Shown one piece after another: positions 16,294-25,454 of a stretch of 43,393 nt of DNA. Source of the stretch: Leptolyngbya sp. (GTDB lineage Bacteria > Cyanobacteriota > Cyanobacteriia > Leptolyngbyales > Leptolyngbyaceae); the NCBI GenBank assembly GCA_003249025.1, contig QBMH01000012.1:1-43393 (forward strand), given 5' to 3'. Below the pieces are notes generated by a model that saw nothing but the letters and a program-made list of their open reading frames with translations, ran no database searches and was not told where the DNA came from. Within the stretch, counting starts at the first letter, position 1. Each line of letters starts with the position of its first letter. The position numbers and the translations under genes are program-made.

Positions 16294-17452
16294 GGGTCAG
16301 TTCCTCCTTTTTACCTAAAATGCCTTGAGGACGCACCATCATGAGGATAATCAGCAGCAAGCCAATCACCATAATTCTAAAAGCACCTAAACGGGCATCA
16401 TCAATGCTGGCAGGGACGATGGGAATCACGGAATGCAGGGCTTGTAAGAAATCTGGCAAAAAGCGGGTGGCTGAGTAATACGCCCAGTAAATCACTGCTC
16501 CCAAAATCGTCCCAGCGTTGTTCCCAGCTCCGCCTAACACGACGATAATCCAGGCTTGAAAGGTAATCAGGGGAATGAAGCCATCTGGATTAATAAAGGT
16601 GAGGTTCCAGGCATAGAAGGCTCCGGCAATCCCCGCGATCGCCCCGCCCAACATCAGCGATTGCAGCTTATACCAAAACACGTTTTTTCCTAACGCTCTC
16701 GCCACCTCTTCATCTTCTCGAATCGATTTAAGCACCCGTCCCCAAGGGGAATTGACCGATACTTCCAGCCACCAATAAACTATTGCTAGCACGGTTACCA
16801 ATATCAACATGAGTCCTGCTTTATAGGAATAGTCATACAGGGCACTGGCACCAATACTATAGACGAACAGCCCCAAAGCGGCAGAGGCTAAACCGATAAG
16901 CAGCCTTGGGGGGTGACTTGGCGGATGGGCGCGATCGCTTTCAGGCTGAATGGACAATTGCTCCAACGCCAATCTATCAATCCGCCGCGTCCATTTCCAT
17001 AGATGCTTTCCGCTCAGCACAAAAATACCTGTCCACAGAGCAATCATGGCGATCTTGCTGCCTATTGTGGGCTGGGTTAGATTGGCAAGTGGCAGCGGAA
17101 AATTGGCAACGCCAAGGGCACCACGAGTCAACCATTCTTCATTCAGGGCAATCAGCCGAATCACTTCCGATGCGCCGATGGTGACAATGGAAAGATAGTC
17201 TTCCCGCAGGCGTAACGTAGTAGTTCCCAGGATCAATCCTAATAGTGCAGCCAGTGCGGCACCAATGAATGTTGCGAATACCAGCGGCATTCCGTTTATG
17301 CTCAGCATTACAGTGGTGTAGGCTCCCACCGTCATAAAGGCAACATGCCCAAAATTGAGCAAACCTGTATAGCCCCATTGCAGGTTCAACCCTAGGCTAA
17401 ACAGCGCATAGATTGCGGTAGAAATAATCAGTGTAACGAGATAGCCAACCAT
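16283..17452 (-). CDS. branched-chain/neutral amino acid ABC transporter permease (LivM-type)
   Basis: Permease of 389 residues with about ten hydrophobic segments. Family motifs include LGLNLQWGYTGLLNFGHVAF, GLILGTTTLRLREDYLSIVT and, in the large cytoplasmic loop, SPWGRVLKSIREDEEVARALG followed by GAGNNAGTILGA. An internal stretch near 165-190 is longer than in E. coli LivM, as seen in cyanobacterial NatC-like proteins. It overlaps the ATPase gene by 11 bases. The ATG at 17452 has no ribosome binding site; a heptamer repeat fills that position. Likely partner subunits must be encoded elsewhere. Confidence 0.88.
   Translation of the reverse strand: MVGYLVTLIISTAIYALFSLGLNLQWGYTGLLNFGHVAFMTVGAYTTVMLSINGMPLVFATFIGAALAALLGLILGTTTLRLREDYLSIVTIGASEVIRLIALNEEWLTRGALGVANFPLPLANLTQPTIGSKIAMIALWTGIFVLSGKHLWKWTRRIDRLALEQLSIQPESDRAHPPSHPPRLLIGLASAALGLFVYSIGASALYDYSYKAGLMLILVTVLAIVYWWLEVSVNSPWGRVLKSIREDEEVARALGKNVFWYKLQSLMLGGAIAGIAGAFYAWNLTFINPDGFIPLITFQAWIIVVLGGAGNNAGTILGAVIYWAYYSATRFLPDFLQALHSVIPIVPASIDDARLGAFRIMVIGLLLIILMMVRPQGILGKKEELTLGR
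16301..16307 (-). promoter_or_regulatory. ribosome binding site deciding the TTG start of the LivG-type gene
   Basis: On the minus strand GGAGGAA lies seven bases before the TTG at 16293, inside the end of the permease gene. It is the best Shine-Dalgarno match near this gene and supports a TTG start. Confidence 0.7.
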
Positions 17453-17455
17453 GCA

Positions 17456-17478
17456 GGGTTTGGGGTTTGGGGTTTGGG
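17456..17478. repeat. 7-bp tandem repeat (GGGTTTG, three units)
   Basis: Three perfect GGGTTTG heptamers plus two bases. On the permease strand they read CCCAAAC and end four bases before the start codon at 17452, in the place of a ribosome binding site. Confidence 0.8.
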
Positions 17479-17582
17479 AAATACTCAGTTGAATCGTATC
17501 CTATCAGGTTAGGAAAAGTGCGAGTGGTAAATGAAAACACGCGATCGCAGAGGGTGTGTTGAGCATACTTGAAACTCACCCT

Positions 17583-17608
17583 AAAAAAGGGGCATAAAAT
17601 ACGCCCCT
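17583..17608 (-). terminator. Rho-independent terminator of tkt
   Basis: On the minus strand a nine-pair stem (AGGGGCGTA with TATGCCCCT, one G-T wobble) with a three-base loop is followed by six T residues. It begins about 25 bases after the tkt stop. Confidence 0.85.
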
Positions 17609-17633
17609 AGTGATAATGATTTTTACAACTGTC

Positions 17634-19652
17634 TTAACTTGCCGCTAAGACTGCTTTTGCCTGCGCCAACACATTTTCTAACGTGAAGCCAAATTTCTCC
17701 ATGCATACGCCACCGGGAGCCGATGCGCCAAAAGAATCGATCCCAATTACTGCACCTTGATCGCCCACATACTTGTGCCAGCCCATGGTGATTCCAGCTT
17801 CCACCGCCACCCGCTTCCTGACCGCTTTCGGCAAAATAGATTCTTTATAAGCGGCATCTTGAGCTTCAAACAGTTCCCAAGACGGCATCGAAACAACTCG
17901 AACTTTCTGACCTTCGCCAGTGAGTTGTTCTGCTGCTTTGACGCAAAGATTCACTTCAGAACCCGTACCAATCAGAATTAAATCAGGCGTACCGTCACAG
18001 TCAATCACCGAGTAGGCACCCTTTGCCACACCGTCGATCGACGAGCCAGCCAGGTTTGGCAACCCTTGGCGAGACAATGCCAGCAGCGTTGGACGATTTT
18101 GATTCGCGTTCAACACTGCAACTTTATAAGCTCCAGAGGTTTCGGTGCCATCAGCAGGACGCAAAACCGTCAGTTGAGGAATTGCTCGGAGAGACGCGAT
18201 CGTTTCAACGGGTTGGTGCGTGGGACCATCTTCGCCCAACGCCACAGAATCATGGGTCATCACCCAAATTACACCCGCTTGGGACAATGCCGAAAGCCGA
18301 ATGGAACAGCGCATGTAATCGGTAAATATCAGGAAGGTGGCACCGTAAGGAATTAAGCCAGAGCCATGCAGGGCAATGCCGTTACAAATTGCGCCCATGC
18401 CGTGTTCGCGCACACCGAAGTGAAGGTTGCGATTTTCGTAGTGCCCCGCTTGGAAGTCGCCGCTGTGTTCTAGTTCGGTTAGGTTGGAATGGGTTAAATC
18501 TGCCGAACCACCAAAGAGTTCTGGTAGAACAGGAGCCAATTTATTCAAGCAGATTTCGGAATGTTTGCGGGAAGCCAATGTTTTGTCTTCAGGCGTGTAG
18601 ATGGGCAACACTTTATCCCAACCATCGGGTAGTGTGCCGCTGATTAACCGCTCAAACTCGGCAGCTTCTTGAGGAAACTTGGTTTTGTATTGGGCTAAGG
18701 TTGCTTCCCATTCAGCTTCCAGTCCAGCCCCCCGCTCAACCGCTTTGCGAGTGTGTGCCAATGCATCCTCAGGCACGACAAAGGGTTCATACTCCCAGCC
18801 TAGTTTGTCGCGAGTCAGCTTAATTTCTTCAGCGCCAAAGACTGAGCCATGGGCGCTGGCGGTGCCTGCTTTGTTAGGAGAGCCGTAGCCGATCGTGGTC
18901 GTGACTTTGATCATCGTTGGCTTGTCGGTGACAGCTTTTGCCGCCGCGATCGCCTTGCCAATTGCAGCTAAATCTGTGTTGCCATCTTCAACATGCAATA
19001 CGTGCCAGCCATAAGCTTCAAAGCGCTTGGAGACATCTTCAGTAAAAGCAATGTCGGTGGAGCCGTCGATCGAAATATGGTTGTCGTCGTAAAGCGCAAT
19101 CAGTTTACCCAAACCCAAGTGACCCGCTAAAGAGCAAGCTTCCCCAGAGATCCCTTCCATGTTGCAGCCATCACCCAAAATCACGTAGGTGTAATGGTCA
19201 ACTAGGGTCGCATCGGGCTTGTTGAACTTGGCGGCGATATGGGCTTCGGCGATCGCCAAACCGACTGCATTCGCAATCCCTTGACCCAAAGGTCCCGTGG
19301 TCACTTCCACACCGGGAGTCTCAAAGTTTTCGGGATGTCCAGGTGTTTTCGATCCCCATTGGCGGAACTGTTTGATGTCCTCAATCGTAACGCTGTCATA
19401 TCCAGTCAGATACATCAGGGCATATTGCAGCATACAGCCATGACCCGCTGACAGCACAAAGCGATCGCGGTTAAACCATTGCGGGTTTTTAGGATTAAAC
19501 CGCATGAACTGATCCCACAGCACAAACGCCATTGGAGCCGCGCCCATGGGTAACCCAGGGTGACCCGATTTTGCTTTCTCAACAGCATCTACCGCCAGAA
19601 AACGGATTGAATTAATACAAAGTTCTTCAAGTGATTGAGTTACGACAGCCAT
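17634..19652 (-). CDS. tkt: transketolase
   Basis: Thiamine-diphosphate enzyme of the Calvin and pentose phosphate cycles that moves two-carbon ketol units between sugar phosphates. The length, 672 residues, is typical. Seen motifs are [17 protein letters not shown], the ThDP/Mg motif [33 protein letters not shown], and in the second half [14 protein letters not shown] and [16 protein letters not shown]. The end has the C-terminal transketolase domain ([16 protein letters not shown]). It lies 223 bases downstream of fabF on the same strand, the conserved cyanobacterial acpP-fabF-tkt order, and has its own terminator. Confidence 0.97.
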   Translation of the reverse strand: MAVVTQSLEELCINSIRFLAVDAVEKAKSGHPGLPMGAAPMAFVLWDQFMRFNPKNPQWFNRDRFVLSAGHGCMLQYALMYLTGYDSVTIEDIKQFRQWGSKTPGHPENFETPGVEVTTGPLGQGIANAVGLAIAEAHIAAKFNKPDATLVDHYTYVILGDGCNMEGISGEACSLAGHLGLGKLIALYDDNHISIDGSTDIAFTEDVSKRFEAYGWHVLHVEDGNTDLAAIGKAIAAAKAVTDKPTMIKVTTTIGYGSPNKAGTASAHGSVFGAEEIKLTRDKLGWEYEPFVVPEDALAHTRKAVERGAGLEAEWEATLAQYKTKFPQEAAEFERLISGTLPDGWDKVLPIYTPEDKTLASRKHSEICLNKLAPVLPELFGGSADLTHSNLTELEHSGDFQAGHYENRNLHFGVREHGMGAICNGIALHGSGLIPYGATFLIFTDYMRCSIRLSALSQAGVIWVMTHDSVALGEDGPTHQPVETIASLRAIPQLTVLRPADGTETSGAYKVAVLNANQNRPTLLALSRQGLPNLAGSSIDGVAKGAYSVIDCDGTPDLILIGTGSEVNLCVKAAEQLTGEGQKVRVVSMPSWELFEAQDAAYKESILPKAVRKRVAVEAGITMGWHKYVGDQGAVIGIDSFGASAPGGVCMEKFGFTLENVLAQAKAVLAAS

Positions 19653-19875
19653 GATTCCTACTCAGTGATGAATTAGCGTTAGGACGGGGATAAACAAGAT
19701 GCTGGGTAAGACAAGCCACCCGATAATTTCTTTGCCTCATCATCCCATTATTAGAGACGGTAGGCAATAATTCCTATTGGGAAAACTAATGGTTTTAGTA
19801 TGAACTGAACACCCCCTCAAATCAGCCAGCAAAAATTGTTTTGATTCCTTAACAATTCCTTGTTAGAAAACAAAC

Positions 19876-21129
19876 TTAAGCAACAAACTTTTTGAATGCA
19901 AGGGTCACATTATGTCCCCCAAACCCAAAAGAATTTGACAACGCCACGTTTACAACCTGCTCTCGGCTATGGTTGGGCACATAATCTAAATCGCAATCTG
20001 GATCAGGATTGACCAAATTAATCGTGGGAGGAACGCGATCCTTCACAATTGCCATCACCGTTGCCACCGCTTCAATGCCGCCCGATCCGCCCAATAGGTG
20101 CCCTGTCATGGATTTTGTGGAGCTAACAGCAATCTGATGGGCAGAGTCGCCTAACGCTTTCTTAATGGCGGCGGTTTCTGTGGAATCATTTGCGGGGGTG
20201 CTGGTGCCGTGGGCATTGATGTAACTCACCTGATCAGGGGTTAAATTGCCATCTTTGAGACATAGGGCGATCGCGCGGGCTGCTCCTTCGCCACCGGGCA
20301 CTGGAGAGGTCATATGATAGGCATCACAGGTCATGCCATAGCCCACGATCTCTGCGTAAATTCGAGCGTTGCGCGCCAGGGCGTAGTCTAGCTCTTCCAA
20401 AATCAAAATGCCTGACCCTTCGCCTAAGACGAAACCATCCCGATCTTGATCAAACGGACGGCTGGCATGGGCAGGATCATCGTTGCGAGTAGACATCGCC
20501 TTACAAGCCGCAAACCCGGCGACCGATAAAGGAGTGACCGCTGCTTCCGTGCCGCCACAGATCATGGCTTGAGCATATCCTTGCTGAATTAGGCGAAAGG
20601 CATCGCCGATCGCGTTTGAACCCGCCGCACATGCCGTCACCGCGCAAGAGTTTGGTCCTTTGGCTCCCGTGTGAATGGCGGTTAACCCCGCTGCCATGTT
20701 GGCGATCATCATCGGAATCATGAAGGGGCTACAGCGATCGGGTCCTTTGGTCAGATAAATTTCCTGCTGATCTTCCAATACTTTCAAGCCACCAATGCCT
20801 GTGCCAATCAACACGCCGACCTGTTCAGCATTTAAGTCATTGATCACAAACTGAGCATCGGCGATCGCCTGCTTACTGGCAGATACCCCAAACTGAGCAA
20901 AGCGATCCATCCGCTTCGCTTCTTTGCGATCTAAATAGGTAAGTGGATCAAAGCCTTTCACTTCTCCAGCCATGCGGCAATCATGTCGGGAAGCATCAAA
21001 TAAGGTGATGGAATCGATTCCGTTGCGTCCACTCATCAAGCCATCCCAATAGTCACCCACCGTGTTTCCAATCGGGGTGATTGCGCCCAGCCCAGTGACG
21101 ACAACGCGCTTACGAACAACGTTTGTCAT
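19876..21129 (-). CDS. fabF: 3-oxoacyl-ACP synthase II
   Basis: Condensing enzyme (KAS II) of fatty acid elongation, 417 residues. It extends acyl-ACP with malonyl-ACP in the cytosol. The Cys-His-His triad is visible: Cys167 in TACAAGSNAIG, His307 in NAHGTSTPAND and His344 in SMTGHLLGGSGG, with Lys339 in STKS. The start VVVTGLGAITPIG is the usual thiolase-fold strand. It lies 119 bases downstream of acpP on the same strand; a small hairpin in that gap may set the ratio of the two products. Confidence 0.97.
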   Translation of the reverse strand: MTNVVRKRVVVTGLGAITPIGNTVGDYWDGLMSGRNGIDSITLFDASRHDCRMAGEVKGFDPLTYLDRKEAKRMDRFAQFGVSASKQAIADAQFVINDLNAEQVGVLIGTGIGGLKVLEDQQEIYLTKGPDRCSPFMIPMMIANMAAGLTAIHTGAKGPNSCAVTACAAGSNAIGDAFRLIQQGYAQAMICGGTEAAVTPLSVAGFAACKAMSTRNDDPAHASRPFDQDRDGFVLGEGSGILILEELDYALARNARIYAEIVGYGMTCDAYHMTSPVPGGEGAARAIALCLKDGNLTPDQVSYINAHGTSTPANDSTETAAIKKALGDSAHQIAVSSTKSMTGHLLGGSGGIEAVATVMAIVKDRVPPTINLVNPDPDCDLDYVPNHSREQVVNVALSNSFGFGGHNVTLAFKKFVA

Positions 21130-21193
21130 GATTTCAACGTAAAAATAAGTAGCCCAAGCTAAAAAAGTTTTGAGTTACAAATAGGGACTTTTA

Positions 21194-21212
21194 CTCTGAT
21201 ACCGTCTCAGAG
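21194..21212 (-). promoter_or_regulatory. hairpin in the acpP-fabF intercistronic gap
   Basis: Perfect six-pair stem CTCTGA / TCAGAG with a seven-base loop. On the coding strand it is followed by TAAAAG rather than a T run, so it is more likely a processing or attenuation hairpin than a strong terminator. Confidence 0.35.
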
Positions 21213-21248
21213 AAGATCCTTATTCATAACTCATCACCCAATGCTTGG

Positions 21249-21500
21249 TTAGGCAGATGCGGTCGCTTTGTTGCTGATGTAATCTACTGCCGATTGTACG
21301 GTAGCAATTTCCTCAGCCGCTTCGTCAGGAATTTCAATGTCGAATTCTTCCTCTAATGCCATGACTAGCTCAACAGTATCGAGGGAATCGGCTCCCAAGT
21401 CGTTGGCAAAGCTGGCTTGAGGAGTCACCTCAGTTGCATCAACTCCCAGTTGTTCAGCCACAATCTTCTGAACTTTATTGAAAATTTCGGTTTCGCTCAT
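21249..21500 (-). CDS. acpP: acyl carrier protein
   Basis: Carries growing acyl chains on a phosphopantetheine arm during fatty acid synthesis. The product is 83 residues, acidic and helical. The arm attaches to Ser39 in [11 protein letters not shown] chose the ATG at 21500, because it gives the usual [14 protein letters not shown] start and has GAGGGAG just upstream; the longer reading frame from 21587 is not ACP-like. fabF and tkt follow downstream on the same strand, so all three likely share regulation. Confidence 0.97.
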   Translation of the reverse strand: MSETEIFNKVQKIVAEQLGVDATEVTPQASFANDLGADSLDTVELVMALEEEFDIEIPDEAAEEIATVQSAVDYISNKATASA

Positions 21501-21812
21501 AAGCTCCCTCGCTGAATGCAGTGGCAATAAACTCATGCCGGAGTGTGTACAATGTCCAGACATAAATGGTTTGAGCGTTGATAACACTCTTTGCCAGATA
21601 TATCTATTTTAAGCATCCCACCATCTTAAGCTGAAAGCGCGATCGCTCTGAAGCAGAGTAGACGCTTTCTAGTCGTGACCTAAAAGAATTTTAAGAATTT
21701 GCCAAATTTCGCATCGTAACCATTGATGATGGGAACATCCAGGGTCATTGCTGCTTAGCCAGAAACCAAGGACGCTGCTGAAAAATTCGCTATCCTGCCG
21801 AGCCTTCGCCTT
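21501..21812. other. divergent intergenic region between acpP and the HdrB-like gene
   Basis: About 310 bases with no coding signal. It must hold promoters for both divergent genes. The only clear structure is the compound hairpin at 21633-21669. No convincing promoter hexamers or transcription-factor palindromes were recognised by eye. Confidence 0.5.
21633..21669. promoter_or_regulatory. compound hairpin upstream of acpP / HdrB-like gene
   Basis: Outer seven-pair stem GAAAGCG / CGCTTTC encloses an inner perfect hairpin CTCTG-AAG-CAGAG at 21646-21658 and a HIP1 core. It has no T run. It could be a 5' leader structure for either divergent gene. Confidence 0.35.
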
Positions 21813-22715
21813 ATGACTCCTAAATCTTTGAGATATGCTTACTTTCCCGGTTGTGTTGCCCAAGGAGCTTGTCGAGAACTGTATCAAAGCACCCAAGCCC
21901 TCACGCAAGCCTTGGACATCGAATTAGTCGAACTTAAAAAAGCCTCTTGCTGTGGTTCCGGCACGTTTAAGGAAGATTCTCAATTATTAGAAGACACCGT
22001 GAATGCCCGTAATCTTGCCTTAGCAGAGGAATTAAACCTGCCTCTATTAACCCATTGCAGCACTTGTCAGGGTGTATTGGGTCATGTGGATGAACGCCTA
22101 AAAGACGCTCAAAACCAAAACCCTGCTTACGTTGAACAGGTGAATGGATTGCTCAAAAAAGAAGGCTGTTCTCCCTATCAAGGCAGCGGTGAGGTGAAAC
22201 ACATTCTTTGGGCATTAGTGGGTGATTATGGCTTGGAAGCTTTGCAAGCAAAAGTAACTCGTAAATTGGCAGGGCTGAATTGCGCTGCCTTCTATGGCTG
22301 TTATTTGCTGCGTGCCCAAGATCGTATTCCCTACGACGACCCCTACAATCCACAGTCGATGGAAAATGTGTTTCGGGCGGTGGGTGCTACGCCGATTTAT
22401 TTTCCGGGGCGGACTCAGTGTTGCGGCTGGCCACTGGCTAGCTATGCCACGGAGCAGTCGTTCACCATGGCAGGCGGGCATATTCAAGCGGCGATCGCTG
22501 CTGGAGCCGATTGTATCGTTACGCCCTGTCCCCTGTGCCACCTCAATTTAGACTCTCGCCAACCTGAAGTTGAAAAAGTGATTGGCTCCAAACTGGGACT
22601 GCCCATTTTGCATTTACCCCAGTTAGTCGCACTGGCATTGGGTGTAAGTCCCCAAAAACTCGGTTTAGATCGCCATATCGTTTCTACAAGCTCTGTTTTG
22701 AATAAGCTTAGATAG
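21813..22715 (+). CDS. HdrB-like CCG-domain iron-sulfur protein
   Basis: Protein of 300 residues with two cysteine-rich CCG domains, related to subunit B of CoB-CoM heterodisulfide reductase. It opens with AYFPGCVAQGACRELY. The first domain has ASCCGSGTF and THCSTCQGVLGHV; the second has YGCYLLRAQ, TQCCGWPLASY and TPCPLCHLNLDSRQ. In archaea such domains bind unusual 4Fe-4S clusters at the heterodisulfide site. Cyanobacteria lack coenzymes M and B, so the partner is different; links to succinate dehydrogenase or another quinone-linked dehydrogenase are possible but not shown here. It is monocistronic and ends at a hairpin terminator. Confidence 0.85.
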   Translation: MTPKSLRYAYFPGCVAQGACRELYQSTQALTQALDIELVELKKASCCGSGTFKEDSQLLEDTVNARNLALAEELNLPLLTHCSTCQGVLGHVDERLKDAQNQNPAYVEQVNGLLKKEGCSPYQGSGEVKHILWALVGDYGLEALQAKVTRKLAGLNCAAFYGCYLLRAQDRIPYDDPYNPQSMENVFRAVGATPIYFPGRTQCCGWPLASYATEQSFTMAGGHIQAAIAAGADCIVTPCPLCHLNLDSRQPEVEKVIGSKLGLPILHLPQLVALALGVSPQKLGLDRHIVSTSSVLNKLR

Positions 22716-22767
22716 AGTCCTGGGTAAGGAGTTTGGAGTGCGCGTCAATGGGGGTGAGTTATTAAAA

Positions 22768-22805
22768 AGCCTGTAGAAGCGTGGGATTGTCATCCTCTAC
22801 AGGCT
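22768..22805. terminator. bidirectional terminator between HdrB-like and Nif11-like genes
   Basis: Perfect ten-pair stem AGCCTGTAGA / TCTACAGGCT, with a small GGAT/ATCC hairpin inside the loop. On the minus strand a T run follows directly, suiting the Nif11-like gene. On the plus strand the T run comes nine bases later. Confidence 0.8.
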
Positions 22806-22851
22806 GTCTGACATTTTTTCCAAGCCATCTCAGACGCGATCGCTGAGCAAA

Positions 22852-23235
22852 CTATCGAGCGCCAAGATAAGTTCTCATAAACCAATTTTTTACCTTTGCA
22901 GCACTCAGCATTCCTGCTTCATTCGTCTGAGCAGAAAAAGAGACCCCCAACAACGCCGCAAAATCACTATCTGACAGTTCGCCCGCCTGATGCTTTTGAA
23001 AAGCATCCACGACGGTGACCAATTCATCTACAGAAAACGAATAGCCTTTTTGGGCAGCGAACTCGGCAACCACTGGCGCACGCTCCCCTTTCAATGCCTC
23101 CGATTCAGCAGGATCTAAATCTGCTTCGCTGCTAATATTGCCATCTCCAACGCCTAATAGAGTTTCAAGCTGCTGGCGCAGAGCTTCATCTTCCGCAGTC
23201 TTCTGCATAAACTTCAAAACCGTTGCAGTAGCCAT
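22852..23235 (-). CDS. Nif11-domain-like protein
   Basis: Small acidic protein of 127 residues. The N-terminal helix VLKFMQKTAEDEALRQQLE and the later VVAEFAAQKGYSFSVDELV match the two halves of the Nif11 domain. About 30 acidic residues sit between them, more than usual. The Nif11 domain occurs in nitrogen-fixation-associated proteins and in leader regions of ribosomally made peptides. Here there is no Gly-Gly cleavage motif and no modification enzyme nearby, so a leader peptide is unlikely. The role is unknown. It is divergent from psaC and has a terminator downstream. Confidence 0.65.
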   Translation of the reverse strand: MATATVLKFMQKTAEDEALRQQLETLLGVGDGNISSEADLDPAESEALKGERAPVVAEFAAQKGYSFSVDELVTVVDAFQKHQAGELSDSDFAALLGVSFSAQTNEAGMLSAAKVKNWFMRTYLGAR

Positions 23236-23782
<547 letters not shown>

Positions 23783-23848
23783 ACGGTGTAGATTATAGTG
23801 CGATCGCTTTAGTCTATTGGTTTATTCATAGTTCAGACTTAAAAAAGG

Positions 23849-23875
23849 AAAGAGGGATCAATTCCCTCTTTTTTT
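23849..23875 (+). terminator. Rho-independent terminator of psaC
   Basis: Nine-pair stem AAAGAGGGA / TCCCTCTTT with a five-base loop, continuing into a T run. The HPt gene converges from the other side, and on that strand the stem is also followed by T residues, so it may serve both. Confidence 0.88.
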
Positions 23876-23895
23876 ATCAAAAAATGAGCACCGTG

Positions 23896-24861
23896 TTATT
23901 GAATTGCTTTCATCAAGAATTCCGCTAACTCAATTAACTGCTGTTTGTTAAAGGCATCTAGTAACGCTCTGGCAGCAGCGCGAGGTTCTAAAGGAATAGA
24001 AATTTGCTGAGTCCGAGTTGCCCCATTTTGATCGGGGGTGCTCGCCGTAGTGGAGGATGCTATGGATTGGGCGACTGGCGCGGGGGCGAAAACAACCGTT
24101 GGGGCAAGCTGTCGCAGTTTCACACTGGGAACAATTTCGCTCGATCGCCCCGCGACCAGCAGATCGCCGGATAGTTTGATCTCTTTAATAATCAGCGGTG
24201 CCAGCATAGAGTAAGAACCCTGTGGATTGGCGATCGCGCCTTGAGTCACCGCTAACAATCCATGCCAAGCTGAACAATTGCTCAGTTGCTCCATGCGATT
24301 ACAAAGGACGGATAGCTGCTGACGGCAAAGTGGCGTGTCACCCTGCTTGAACAACTGCAACATTTTTCTAAGAGCCGCATTGATAAAGGCAGGCGCTTCA
24401 GCACTGACCTTGACCGCAGTAGCCGCTTTATTTGACCTGTTTTGGATTAAATGATGTAAATAAGCTTCAACTTCCACAAACGCTGGCTGGGCATCTTGAA
24501 CAATTTGCTCTGCCTGTACCTCTTGAAAACCAAATGGAGATTGAAGCGCTTCGACTAATTCCTTCAGCACATCAAACACTTTGAGAAACAAGTTTTCTAG
24601 CTGGCGATCGGGCTTAACTGGATTATCCTTCAGAATCTTAAAGGCATCCTCTAAGTGATGGGCAGTTCGATGGATGCTGTCAAAGCCGAGCATTGCAGCG
24701 CCACCCTTGACGGAATGAGCCGCTCGAAACACTTCATTCATCTGCTCAGAATCTGCCAAGGTTGCCTCTAGATTTAGCATTCCTTGTTCAATCGTATCGA
24801 GGTGTTCTTTCGCTTCCTCGATAAAGAACCCCATAATTTGTTGTTGTTTCGTCGCTTGCAC
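23896..24861 (-). CDS. HPt domain-containing phosphotransfer protein
   Basis: Protein of 321 residues. The N-terminal histidine phosphotransfer domain spans about 7-110 with the phospho-accepting His49 in FRAAHSVKGGAAMLG. A helical region follows (about 150-230), then a Pro/Ala/Ser-rich linker and a short helical end. In phosphorelays such domains pass phosphate between receiver domains. CheA-like kinase domains are absent and no kinase or receiver lies nearby. The start is GTG at 24861, with GAGGA eight bases upstream; an in-frame ATG lies at 24834 inside the domain. It may belong to a chemotaxis/pilus-type relay encoded elsewhere. Confidence 0.85.
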   Translation of the reverse strand: MQATKQQQIMGFFIEEAKEHLDTIEQGMLNLEATLADSEQMNEVFRAAHSVKGGAAMLGFDSIHRTAHHLEDAFKILKDNPVKPDRQLENLFLKVFDVLKELVEALQSPFGFQEVQAEQIVQDAQPAFVEVEAYLHHLIQNRSNKAATAVKVSAEAPAFINAALRKMLQLFKQGDTPLCRQQLSVLCNRMEQLSNCSAWHGLLAVTQGAIANPQGSYSMLAPLIIKEIKLSGDLLVAGRSSEIVPSVKLRQLAPTVVFAPAPVAQSIASSTTASTPDQNGATRTQQISIPLEPRAAARALLDAFNKQQLIELAEFLMKAIQ

Positions 24862-24982
24862 AACCCAAATCCTCTGAATGTTAACGTTGTACGAGCCACA
24901 GAGATGTGATTCCTCCGTTGTCTCTCGTTTTTAATGTTCCCCTATCGATTCGCTTTTTATCGGTTTGTAACAAGGAAATCTC

Positions 24983-25384
24983 ATGATGCAGATAAATGAC
25001 CTAATGAGTTATGAAGGGGGCTGTCATTGTGGGGCAGTGAGGTTTCAGGTGAGGGCAAACCCTAAGCAAGCCGAAGTGTCAGATTGCAACTGTTCTATTT
25101 GTCGAAAAAAGGGGTTTCTCCATTTGATTGTGCCGCTGGAGCAGTTTACCCTGCTACAGGGTGAAGATACTTTGGCGACTTATACCTTTAATACGGGCAT
25201 TGCCAAACATCTCTTTTGTCGGATTTGTGGAATTCATGCTTTTTATCGTCCGCGATCGCATCCTCATAAAATGGATGTCAACCTCCGCTGTCTAGATGAA
25301 AACATACTTTCCCAATTTCGCATCACTCCATTCGACGGTCAAAATTGGGAAGCCAATGTGCATGAAATTCAAAAGGAAGATTAG
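24983..25384 (+). CDS. GFA family zinc protein
   Basis: Protein of 133 residues in the GFA/CENP-V fold. The zinc-binding cysteines are all present: Cys14 and 16 (CHCG), Cys35, 37 and 40 (CNCSIC), and Cys79 and 82 (CRICGIHAFY). The family is named for glutathione-dependent formaldehyde-activating enzyme, but most members have no proven reaction. AAGGAAA lies four bases before the ATG at 24983 and seven before an immediately following ATG at 24986, which may be the true start. It converges on the slipin gene. Confidence 0.85.
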   Translation: MMQINDLMSYEGGCHCGAVRFQVRANPKQAEVSDCNCSICRKKGFLHLIVPLEQFTLLQGEDTLATYTFNTGIAKHLFCRICGIHAFYRPRSHPHKMDVNLRCLDENILSQFRITPFDGQNWEANVHEIQKED

Positions 25385-25412
25385 AAGTCAGTGCGGAGTA
25401 AGGAGTTGGTCG

Positions 25413-25447
25413 GAAACTCAAAACTTAAAACTTAAAACTCAAAACTC
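25413..25447. repeat. 7-bp tandem repeat (AAAACTC-type, five units)
   Basis: Units GAAACTC, AAAACTT, AAAACTT, AAAACTC, AAAACTC lie between the convergent GFA and slipin genes. The consensus is the reverse complement of the repeat at 30093-30120. Confidence 0.8.
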
Positions 25448-25454
25448 CACCCAT

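Noticed and set aside
22852-23235. Precursor peptide of a ribosomally made natural product
   Set aside because: No double-glycine motif, no core peptide at the C terminus and no modification enzyme nearby.
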